Shown here piece by piece: positions 55,803 to 64,000 of a DNA stretch of 64,000 nt. A program made the position numbers and the translations under genes. The notes below the pieces were generated by a model that did no database searches, was not told the DNA's origin, and worked only from the letters and a program-made list of their open reading frames with translations. This DNA is from Favolaschia claudopus (Eukaryota > Basidiomycota > Agaricomycetes > Agaricales > Mycenaceae): positions 248,001 to 312,000 of the forward strand of contig JAWWNJ010000078.1 in NCBI GenBank assembly GCA_037176885.1, in the 5' to 3' direction. How positions within the stretch are numbered: the stretch's first letter is position 1; every line of letters begins with the position of its first letter.

Positions 55803-56717
55803 TGACTTCGCGTCAGAGCGACTTGACTTCGCGTCAGTCTTTTTCAATTTCGATTTATTGGTACTCCCGCCCTCCTTTGCTTCTCCTGGAGATGCAAAAT
55901 TCTGCTTGTCAACACCACGAGTCATCGACCTCAAAACACGACCCTCTTGGGTATGTTTCGCTTCCGCAGCCTTCTGCTTAAGCTTCTGCTCAGCAATTCG
56001 TGTAGAGGACCTCAAGACTCGGTCGCTAGCCATCGCCTTCGCTTCAGATCCAGTAAAAACCGGCATGGAAATAGAACTGATATTGAGGGCATCGTTGTCA
56101 ACGACATCGTGGTATGTGTACTCGCTTCTCGCACGCACAGTCCCCGGTGCCTCGTTTGAGTAGATGCGAGATAAAGCATCCGCAAGAACATTCTCTGTTC
56201 CAGGAATGTACACCACCTCAAAATCAAATTCAGAAATCTTTTCCATCCAACGAGCTTGTCGTCCGGACAAATTCTTCTGGTTCATGAAATGAATAAGACC
56301 CTTGTGGTCTGTTATCCATTTAAAATGAAAGCCCTGCAGTATGTCACGATGCCTGAGCATCGCTTCAACTCCTGCTAACATCTCAATTTCGTGTACAGGG
56401 TAATTCTGCTGCCCCGAATTGAGCTTCGCGCTAAAGAATGCGGCAACCTTTGCTGATTTCCAATCAGTACCTTGGCTGACTACGCCAGCAATTGCCGAGC
56501 TCGATCCGTCGGTGACGAGAAAGGCAGGGTCTGCATCTGGTCCGTACTTCAGAGGAACACGGCGATGCTCCCGTGATTGGTGAGCAATTTGTTTGCAATC
56601 TTCAAAAGCTCGCTGATGAGTATAACCCCAACGGAAAGGGACGGTATCCCCAGTCAATCCGTGAAGAATACCCATAGGCCCTCGGATTCGAGCCAGATCG
56701 TCAGCAAGGTATCCAAT
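55803..56717 (-). pseudogene. pol: Gyp-A copy 3 pol fragment: RNase H and linker
   Basis: The minus-strand frame has GYLADDLARIRGPM, FLVTDGSSSAIAG, HEIEMLAGVEAM, WITDHKGLIHF and VLADALSRI, then the Lys/Ser linker (VLRSMTR). It stops at a break near 55803, before integrase. Upstream it is interrupted by Gyp-B and continues at 59703. Confidence 0.9.
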
Positions 56718-56919
56718 TGTGACGGATCGGCGTTCGCATCCGCTCACGGCGAGATCTGCCCGTGTCGTCCCCATGACTCCACGCACACAGCCTCGATTTT
56801 CCTGTATAAGTAGTTTAGTTCTTGTCGTAGTAGCTTTTCCCTTGGTCAATTTAGTACTTACACCAGTTCTCTCTTGATCCCTGTGTGCCGGAACTCGACT
56901 CCACCTCGCTTCCGTCACA
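56718..56919 (+). repeat. 5' LTR of Gyp-B
   Basis: It begins TGTGACGGATCGGCG and ends CTTCCGTCACA. A TATA-like tgtataagtag near 56800 could be the promoter core. The leader that follows starts tcttttgaactgaacc. Confidence 0.93.
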
Positions 56920-56969
56920 TCTTTTGAACTGAACCAAGTCACTAGATCCGTCGACGCTCTTGACTACGC

Positions 56970-59318
56970 TTGCCCCCGACCTCCTCTGACCCTCTGAGCT
57001 CGACATCGACCCCGATGACTGACCCCGCTGGCCGTGCTCGCTACCCTCTCCGCTCTCATGCTCGTGTCCCCGTTCCTGGACCTGGAATGTCTGTGCCGAG
57101 ACCTGCTAGTACTGCCATCGCCGTGAGTCCCCGTTCTGGGACTCCTCGACCGGAGATTCGTGCCTCTTCGACAAAGCCACGCCCCGTTTCCCCCGACCTA
57201 TTGTACAGTCGAGCGGTCTCGGGTGGACCTTCCTCTCGTGTAGACCTTCCACTGCCTTCGGGTGGTGAGACCCCATCACCGTTTGGTGGTGAGACTGCTT
57301 CGCCTTCGGGCGTCGAACCGTTGCCCGAGACTTCACCGTCGGTACCTTCGACGCGTGCGCCATCGGTGACCCCGATGCGTAGCGAGCTCTCTGGGCCCGT
57401 TCTGACCTCAGCCGTGGATTGGGGGATGCTCGACGAAGGCCTTGCCACGCCTCGCATGGCAACGCCCGGTCGTCAAGCTTCGGCGGATTCACTCACCGTA
57501 GTAAATTCTCAGAATATGTTATCCCACTCCACATCGACGGTATCCCGTGCGATTCAGAACATGAGTGTGAGTGAGCTTGTGAGTATCGCTCGCCGCCACC
57601 AAGCTTTGGCCCAGGAAGCTTTGGCTGCTGCGTCAGGGCGCGGGATAACTATCCCGCGTGAGAACACGCCAGATGATGAAATCACGAACTTGATTGATAT
57701 TGATGAAAGATCGGCAATGAATGTGCCTGAAAATATTGTCAGTCCGGCAATACCATCTGGTGTAGGAACCTCCCGCCAGAAGGGTAAAGGTGCTGACCCT
57801 CGCAATTGGGGTGCAGCAAATTTTTCGGAAGATTTCTCTGAGCGCGATATCGACGCGCAAAGAGCCGCTTTTGATAATTTCGCCGAAATTCGCCGTGCTG
57901 TCAAAGAAGAACAGCATTCACCGCCACCTGGGTTCTTTGATCGGACGCCAATCATGGCTTCTCCCGAACCCCGAACTCCGAGACCTTTGCTGAAGCAAAC
58001 GAAAGATACCGTCGCCTCTGGCCAGAGCATAGACGAAAAGATTGCTGATTTACAAGCGCAGATCAGCAGCTTGCAACGTTCTCGGACGACGACGCCAAAG
58101 GTTGACTTAACCAAGGCGCAGACTGCTGTTAAAAACAGCATTGATAGACAGATCGGTGCGGATCACGGAGCTCGCGGATCCCGTCCCGAGCCCACTCCTG
58201 CTAAGCGCGTCGCGCCAGGCAGCTTCATTGAGCGCACCCTGCGCAATGCCGAGCGTGTGGATGGTTCACCCACCCCATCCGAACCTTCTGATTCGTCGAA
58301 CTCCGACTCTGAGTCCTCAGATGGTTCAGGTTCCGGGAGGTCATACCCGTCACGTCATCGTCGCAAGCGCCGTTCCTCTAGGAAGAAACGGAGTTCTCAC
58401 AGGAAGAATAAAATGATATTGAAGCCTATACCTCCAAAGGAGTATGATGGCTCACCGGATGCCATTGCATTCCATCGATTTGTTAAAGAAGGATCGAATT
58501 ATGTGCAACTTGGCAAAGTCCCGACTGATCAACGAGTGTTTTACTTGTCGTACTATTTGACGGCTCGTGCACTTGAATTCTACAACAGCAAGGTTGAGAA
58601 TGATGAGCACGTTTGGACTCTGAGTGAGTTCTTTTGGGGTCTATTCAATTTTTGTTTCCCTGTGAATTTCCGTGAGAAACAACGCACTCGATTGCGGTCT
58701 TGCGTTCAAGGCACGAAATCAGTATTGATTCACAAGGCTGAATGGGAACGAATTTACAATACCATTGGCCTTGAAGCTACTCAAGAAAAGGTTGTTATGT
58801 TTTGGCGTAGCCTCAACGCTGACATTCGGAAGGAAATGTTTCGCGATAAACTTGATCCTGAAACCTCTTCTTGGGCTGAAGTTACTGCTGGTGCTGAGAG
58901 CGCCGAAATTATCGTCAAGGTTGACGATGATAATGATGAACTTGATATGGCTGCATCGAGTAAGACTCAATCCAAGCCCGATGACCAAAAACTGGACTCA
59001 GATTCGAACGGGAAACGTCGTACTGGAGGGCGCGTTATCTCGGTTTCCAGTGTTGAACCCGAACCTTCAACGACTCTGTCGAAATCTCGCGATAGCGGCA
59101 AGCAACTTTCGGTTAAGAAACGAAATGAATCCCTTGCTGCGGGTTTATGTTTTAACTGTGGTGTACAGGGTCACCTTTCTCGTAACTGTCCTGAACTCAA
59201 CACGATGGTTTCGAAAGGAGGAAAGCCTCCCGGTTTTGCATCCCACGCGGTTGATTTCGCGCTGAACGATGATCGCGATGCTCTTTTGGAGAGCACGGAA
59301 GTTCTTGAACACTTCTAA
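56970..59318 (+). CDS. gag: Gyp-B Gag with CCHC zinc knuckle (782 aa)
   Basis: The intact 782 aa frame starts at 56970 (MPPTSSDPLSSTSTPM). The first ~470 residues are Ser/Pro-rich and charged, ending in an Arg/Lys/Ser stretch (RHRRKRRSSRKKRSS). The Gag core (from about residue 480) has MILKPIPPKEYDGS, LEFYNSKVENDE, NFCFPVNFREK and VQGTKSVLIHKAEWERIY. The zinc knuckle CFNCGVQGHLSRNC spans about residues 727-740. It is longer than most gypsy Gags because of the N-terminal region. No pol frame follows in the 177 bp before the 3' LTR. It would assemble particles and package RNA in the cytoplasm. Confidence 0.94.
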   Translation: MPPTSSDPLSSTSTPMTDPAGRARYPLRSHARVPVPGPGMSVPRPASTAIAVSPRSGTPRPEIRASSTKPRPVSPDLLYSRAVSGGPSSRVDLPLPSGGETPSPFGGETASPSGVEPLPETSPSVPSTRAPSVTPMRSELSGPVLTSAVDWGMLDEGLATPRMATPGRQASADSLTVVNSQNMLSHSTSTVSRAIQNMSVSELVSIARRHQALAQEALAAASGRGITIPRENTPDDEITNLIDIDERSAMNVPENIVSPAIPSGVGTSRQKGKGADPRNWGAANFSEDFSERDIDAQRAAFDNFAEIRRAVKEEQHSPPPGFFDRTPIMASPEPRTPRPLLKQTKDTVASGQSIDEKIADLQAQISSLQRSRTTTPKVDLTKAQTAVKNSIDRQIGADHGARGSRPEPTPAKRVAPGSFIERTLRNAERVDGSPTPSEPSDSSNSDSESSDGSGSGRSYPSRHRRKRRSSRKKRSSHRKNKMILKPIPPKEYDGSPDAIAFHRFVKEGSNYVQLGKVPTDQRVFYLSYYLTARALEFYNSKVENDEHVWTLSEFFWGLFNFCFPVNFREKQRTRLRSCVQGTKSVLIHKAEWERIYNTIGLEATQEKVVMFWRSLNADIRKEMFRDKLDPETSSWAEVTAGAESAEIIVKVDDDNDELDMAASSKTQSKPDDQKLDSDSNGKRRTGGRVISVSSVEPEPSTTLSKSRDSGKQLSVKKRNESLAAGLCFNCGVQGHLSRNCPELNTMVSKGGKPPGFASHAVDFALNDDRDALLESTEVLEHF

Positions 59319-59495
59319 ATTCGCACGATTTCCTCCCTCGACATCGAAATGGTCGTCGAGGAGGGCGAGGATACCCAAATGGTTTGATTTTGATTTTTCG
59401 AAGACCATTTCGAACGTTGAATTGATTTTGAACAAGATTTATTGATTTTTGTTTCGAAGATTGAGCTCGTCGTGGTCGACGATCTGGAGGGCGGA

Positions 59496-59697
59496 TGTGA
59501 CGGATCGGCGTTCGCATCCGCTCACGGCGAGATCTGCCCGTGTCGTCCCCATGACTCCACGCACACAGCCTCGATTTTCCTGTATAAGTAGTTTAGTTCT
59601 TGTCGTAGTAGCTTTTCCCTTGGTCAATTTAGTACTTACACCAGTTCTCTCTTGATCCCTGTGTGCCGGAACTCGACTCCACCTCGCTTCCGTCACA
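59496..59697 (+). repeat. 3' LTR of Gyp-B
   Basis: Same sequence as 56718-56919 by eye, directly followed by the ccaat target duplication. Confidence 0.93.
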
Positions 59698-59702
59698 CCA
59701 AT

Positions 59703-60155
59703 CGAGCCGAGAAATCCACGCAGTAAGTCCAGGTTCGTTGGAGTTTTCCAGTTTATTACACTGTCGACCTTATCAGGGTCCATCCGAATCCCATCATCGT
59801 CGACTATTCGACCGAGAAACTTCATGTCTGGCTTCAATTAAAGAATTGAAGTTTATGCTCACTAAGGTAGAGAGTTTCCCGTTTTAACACGTCGATGATT
59901 GCCTTGACATGCTTAATGTGCTCGTCTAAGGTCTCCGAATAGATGATAATATCATCAAGATACACATCCATGAACCTTCCGATGAAATCCGAGAACAGGT
60001 AATTCATTAACGATTGATACGTTGCCGGTGCGTTGCAATCGCCTATTTGGATCACCAAACTGACCATATTTCCATCAGGAGTAGTAACGGTTGTACGGTC
60101 TACATGTTCGGGAATTATCCGAATCTGTTCATATGCGTCCTGGCCATCAATCAGA
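59703..60155 (-). pseudogene. pol: Gyp-A copy 3 pol fragment: RT
   Basis: Minus-strand reading gives LIDGQDAYEQIRIIPEHV, GDCNAPATYQSLMNY, YLDDIIIYS and, after a small insertion with frameshift near 59838, FLGRIVDDDGIRMDPDKV up to GFLGSIG at the Gyp-B insertion. It ends abruptly at about 60155, next to LTR-adjacent sequence of another copy. Confidence 0.9.
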
Positions 60156-60198
60156 CCGTTAAGTAATGGTTTCGGCACACGAAAGGTTTGTTGAGAGC

Positions 60199-60354
60199 TG
60201 GTGGCGAACAAAGTGACTGTTGTAAGTTCTAGATTCACCAAAGTGTAAAATAAAGTACAAAGCAGTATTTAAAGTAATCTAATAATCAAGACAATGCGGA
60301 ATGAAGTCATACATGAACGCAAAGTAATGTACGGAGCGGGAAGTGGAGAATAAG
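60199..60354 (-). repeat. Diverged Gyp-A LTR of copy 4
   Basis: It starts tggtggcgaacaaagtg and matches other Gyp-A LTRs with many changes; the last ~40 bases are missing. It sits downstream of the copy 4 pol fragment. Confidence 0.7.
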
Positions 60355-60387
60355 TGCCCTCCAGGTTGACGCGTCGACAACCTCAAA

Positions 60388-61380
60388 CTAGGTCTGCATT
60401 TCATCATTCCCACCTGCTGCTCCGGCAGATCCTCCCGCGTTCGACGGTCCAGCACGCTTCTCAGCAGCGGCCTTCTCCGAAGCAGCTAACTCAGCCTCGA
60501 TTTGAGCATCCAACTCATCCCGCTCCTTCTTCTCCTCCGCCATACGCGCCTTCAACGCCAAGCGCTGAGCCATGGCCGTTGCCTTCTCGTACTCCGGAGC
60601 ATCCCGCTGCTGTCTCTTAACACGCCCCGATTATCCTGCCGGCGCATATCCATCTCCGTCAGGCGGTCCCAACGCGCCTGGAAAACAAGGACTTGCCCGG
60701 AAGGCGGCGCCTCGGCGAGATCACTCTCGCGAACAAGATAGGTGACGATAGAAGGGAGAGGATGATCGGGGTACCAGAGGTTGCGTCCGGAATCGAGGTC
60801 GTAATAAGCCCATTTCTCGCCAGACGGGCAGTTGGCGTTGAGATTGCGGGCGAAGTCGACGTAGCCCCACGGCATGTCTTTGAAGCGATTGGCGGGGTCG
60901 TTAAGGAGGTAATTGAAAAGGATGTACACGCGGACGAGAACCGCGGGAACAATGTGGCTGGTTTCGAGGTCCGGGTCGCGAAGGAGGAAGGTGTGGTCAT
61001 CGATGTGCTGAAGAGAGCCAGTGCGAGTTATTAAACTCGAGGAATTTGGCGAGAGCGACGATGTCATTGCGAAGGACACCGTTCACGCGGAAGCTGGATG
61101 ATTGGGTGGAAGAGGAAGAAGATTTGTTGGAATGTTTGTGGTTGGGCATGGCGAGGGATGGAATGACGGTTGAGGAAGCAGAGGATGAGTGAGATGTAGA
61201 GGAGAACTCGGGGTTGAGTTCAACGAACAAATCGAGAGAGTTTATATATACTTTCTGATTTGAGACAATCTTCTGATCCGCCTGAATCAAAACAATATCC
61301 GCTGAGAATGCGTCAATGTCTTCCTCGGGTAGTTTTCCAGACCCGCGCGGGAGTTCAGAAATTTCTGACACTCCGAGAGA
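60388..61380 (-). pseudogene. pol: Gyp-A copy 4 pol C-terminal extension
   Basis: This fragment contains the region from SEISELPRGSGKLPEED through the Ser-rich stretch, HIDDHTFLLRDPD, MPWGYVDFARNL, WYPDH and the coiled coil (EEKKERDELDAQIEAEL) to DEMQT. Frameshifts occur near 61010 and 60630; a short deletion removes part of the Arg-rich segment. The chromodomain is lost beyond 61380, where a Helitron begins. The copy is diverged from copies 1 and 2 but keeps the same conserved blocks. Confidence 0.85.
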
Positions 61381-64000
61381 TCCTATACTTGAAAAGAGGG
61401 CCAGGCCATCAGTCGCGTGACTTTTGACAGAAAATCACGGGGTTTTGTCAACATCCTACAACACAACCGGCTGTCGAGATGTTCCGACGTTGTCCGAGGA
61501 AAGCTCGGTCCGGGTCTGACAGTTGACGTGTGAGTCATTCAGCGCGGCTTGCGCATGTTCCTGTGTTCGCGTTTGCCTCAAGTTTGCCTCGCAGTTTGGT
61601 ATTGTGCCTTGCACCTTCCCTTTGCACCTCCACTGTGTCTTGAAGAAAGGTACTGTAGCCTTCCTCTGCTAGCTTTTAGCTGTAAAACTGAGGTGCTTTA
61701 TAGCTCTGCTCTTTGGTTGTGGTAAGAGAACCCAAACTTTAGCAAACAAATAAATTCACATGCTCTCAACCTTACTTCTTCGCTGTTAAAAATCTACATA
61801 TCAACGAGCCGAATTCTGTTGTACGACATCTACTGAATATTGTCACAAATACTTTGATTTTAAAATCTTTTGTTTAGCTAATCTGTGTCTTCATGTGAGT
61901 GTTTTTCTTTCTTTTCATATTTCCTGTTTGCTATCTTATATAATAATATTCTAGGGACCAAACTCCTCCTAATACACCACAGCGGGCTCAACAAGCTGGA
62001 CGGCAGCAAGAGAGAGAGAATCGTACTTTAGATAGTCCTCAGCATAGACATCCCCGGGTTCCTCAACCCAATTTCCCAGCCAATCCTCCCCCTCAATTGA
62101 ACCCTAATCAAGATGTCTTTGGAGGACACCCTCTGCACCAACCCCGGTTGACTCCCAATACTGAGGGATCAGTGAGACAGCGTCTGGAACAACTGCGTAA
62201 TCAATCAACAGAATTCCGGCCAGTTCCAGGTGGTCACAGCAGATACCATTTTGGTGGTAACCCACAGCATATAGATCCTGGACCTGTAAATCCAAGAAAC
62301 CAGAATCAAGAGCCTATTGCAGCTGCTCGCCGTTTCGTTGAGCAATTACATCAACCTGCTCAACCTTTTCAGCCTGTGAATGCTGCTCAATGGCGCCAGG
62401 CTCAAAATAATATGGGACCCGCACCACCTCCACAAGTTGGCCAGGCTCAAGCTCAGCCTCATATACAGCAGGCTCAACTTCTCCAACAGCAACGACAACC
62501 TGCAGGTCCCCAACCTCATGCACAACCTCCTATACAACAGGCTCAGCCTCCCCAGGCACAACCTCCTATACAACAGCCACCGAATCCACAACCCCAGGCA
62601 CAGCCTCCTATACAACAGGCTCAGCCTCCCCAGGTACAACCTCCACCACCTGAGGCTCATGTGAACCCAAATACATTACCAAAATATTTTCGACCCTATA
62701 TAGAGGCTAATGTCAGGATCAAAAAATTGGGCCCAATGGATTTGATCTGCCCCAATTGTCAGGCTCTACATTGGAAGGCTGAGCGAATATCCAAGACAAC
62801 TTTGGAAAACCCACGATTTGGAACATGCTGCCTTAGTGGGAAAGTGACATTGCCTAAACTGCGTGCACCTCCAAGAGATCTTCAACAATTATTTGATGGT
62901 GAAAGTCATCACTCAAAGCACTTCTTGGAATGTATCCGCCGATACAATTCTGCCTTTTCATTAGCATCTGTAGGAGCTAAACTCGATCGCTCAATTGAGG
63001 GTGGAGGTCCTTATGTTTACAAAATTCAGGGAATGCTCTACCACAATGTTGGTGCTTTGCAACCCGAGCTGGGTCAGGAACCTTCTTATGCGCAACTGTA
63101 CTTCTATTCATCAGAGGAAGCAAATGCTGCCAGGATGCGGCGTAATGCACCACAGGCAAATAGCCGTATGTCTGGCCTAAAGCCAGAAGTGATGGGAATT
63201 CTAGATGGTGTTTTACAGGAACATAATCAGTATGTTCAGGCTTTCAAGACAGCATTTGAACGAATCAAAGAACAAGAGCAGAATCATCCCAATGTTAGAT
63301 CAGAAATATTTACAAATATTCAACTTGAGCCTGGCACAGATCATCGGCGCTACAATGCACCAACAACAAATGAAGTAGCTGTGATATTGCCTGGGGATGG
63401 CTCTCTCCCAGTAGATCATCGGGATCTGATTGTTCAGTATAGAGGTGGAGTACAGGCACTGAAAAGAATCTATGAAACCAATCCATCCTATCAGCCTATG
63501 GCTTATGTTTTATTATTTCCATATGGAGAACATGGCTGGCATAAAAACATTCCTCTCAATTTGCCTGCTGGAAACGATACAGACCAAGAGGAAGAAGACC
63601 GTGATCCAGGCGAAGAGGAGCCAAATCGAGGTCGCCGGCGCGAGAATATGACTATCTTAGAATATTATGCTTATCGTTTACACCAAAGAGCCACAGATTC
63701 TCTGCACATATTCAAAGCTGGAGCACTGTTTCAACAATGGATAGTAGATGCTTGGGCTACCACTGATCAAAATCGTCTAAATTGGTATAGAACTCATCAA
63801 AAGGAGTTAAGGGTTGAACTCTACAAGGGCCTGGCTGATGCTACCAGTAACAATGATATAGCACTAGGAGATGTTGGAAAAAGATTCATTCTCCCTTCCT
63901 CATACATTGGAGGTTCGCGTTTTATGGTTCAGTTATATCAAGACTCTTTAGCTATTGCACGACATTGTGGGAAGCCTGATTGGTTTGTCACAGTAACTGC
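61381..64000 (+). mobile_element. Helitron, 5' end and first part (continues past window)
   Basis: The host sequence reads gagaga, and the element starts TCCTATACTTG at 61381. In Gyp-A copies 1 and 2 the undisturbed site reads gagagAT|tcaaaa style sequence, so the insertion lies between A and T, as Helitrons do, and leaves no duplication. The 5' TC end is canonical. It encodes a Helitron helicase protein in the plus direction. The 3' CTRR end and hairpin lie beyond the window. Confidence 0.9.
61893..64000 (+). CDS. Helitron Rep/helicase protein, N-terminal part
   Basis: The best start has AT at 61893-61894, a 60 bp intron (61895-61954, GTGAGT...CTAG) and G at 61955, so the ATG is split by the intron and reads MDQTPPNTPQRAQQ. 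A Gln/Pro-rich region with repeated QAQPP/PIQQ units covers about residues 150-235. A zinc-binding pair (CPNC, then CC near FGTCCLSGKV) and GGPYVYKIQGMLYHN, YAQLYFY blocks follow, as in Helitron proteins. The Helitron helicase-like domain begins near residue 566 (ILEYYAYRLHQR, LFQQWIVDAWA, ILPSSYIGGSRFM, YQDSLAIAR). Rep would nick and join element ends and the later helicase unwind DNA in the nucleus. The frame stays open to the window edge, so the Rep HUH motif and helicase are not seen. Confidence 0.88.

Larger units (their letters stand above)
56718..59697 (+). mobile_element. Gag-only Ty3/gypsy LTR element (Gyp-B), 3.0 kb
   Basis: LTRs of 202 bp at 56718-56919 and 59496-59697 read identical by eye. 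A perfect 5 bp target duplication, ccaat, flanks the element (56713-56717 and 59698-59702). The interior encodes only Gag. A purine tract (ggagggcgga) precedes the 3' LTR. Identical LTRs indicate a recent insertion, so the missing pol functions must have come from another element. It sits in the RT-RNase H region of Gyp-A copy 3. Confidence 0.95.

Overview
This window looks like a transposon graveyard from a filamentous fungus, most likely a basidiomycete of the Agaricomycetes. The evidence is the set of 46-60 bp introns with GT...AG ends, a KDZ transposase with CxC5/CxC6-type cysteine clusters, a fungal-type MULE with a SWIM finger, chromodomain Ty3/gypsy elements and a Helitron. That lineage is an inference from gene families, not from any marker gene. 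I see no housekeeping gene, rRNA or convincing tRNA. Nearly all coding sequence belongs to mobile elements, many nested in one another.

Layout. 1-10 kb: non-coding DNA with several short inverted-repeat elements (MITEs), one decayed gypsy gag and one possible gene remnant. 10.1-24.6 kb: a nest at least four levels deep. A copia pol gene (minus strand) is cut at 11387/24149 by an 866 bp element whose ends begin GAGTAATATGC / CAGTAATATAC. That element was entered by an 11.9 kb KDZ transposon with the same ends and a perfect 8 bp target duplication (ATGGAATC). The KDZ element carries an intact-looking seven-exon SAP-like gene (566 aa) and a KDZ transposase gene. It was then hit by a gag-only copia element (in an intron), a 684 bp foldback MITE (in another intron), a complete MULE (between the second Asp and the likely Glu of the KDZ transposase) and a small TA-flanked MITE. 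24.6-29.6 kb: a truncated gypsy 5' LTR and a frameshifted gag with a long Gly-rich tract. 30.2-36.3 kb: two diverged copies of one unknown repeat in opposite orientation, forming a very long inverted repeat with nested MITEs between the arms. 37.2-61.4 kb: several copies of one chromodomain gypsy family (called Gyp-A here). Two are joined through a shared LTR, and they are cut by MITEs, a Tc1-like element, a solo LTR and an intact gag-only gypsy element (Gyp-B). 61.4-64 kb: the 5' end and first part of a Helitron, running off the window.

How the parts relate. No pathway is encoded; the interest lies in order and structure. Target duplications and uninterrupted paralogues show what was inserted into what. 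Two independent LTR families (one copia, one gypsy) survive as gag-only elements with both LTRs and 5 bp target duplications, so they must rely on enzymes from elsewhere. Gyp-A has two parts I cannot match to a known domain: a set of four degenerate ~75-80 aa modules upstream of the protease, and a ~300 aa extension with a coiled coil after the chromodomain.
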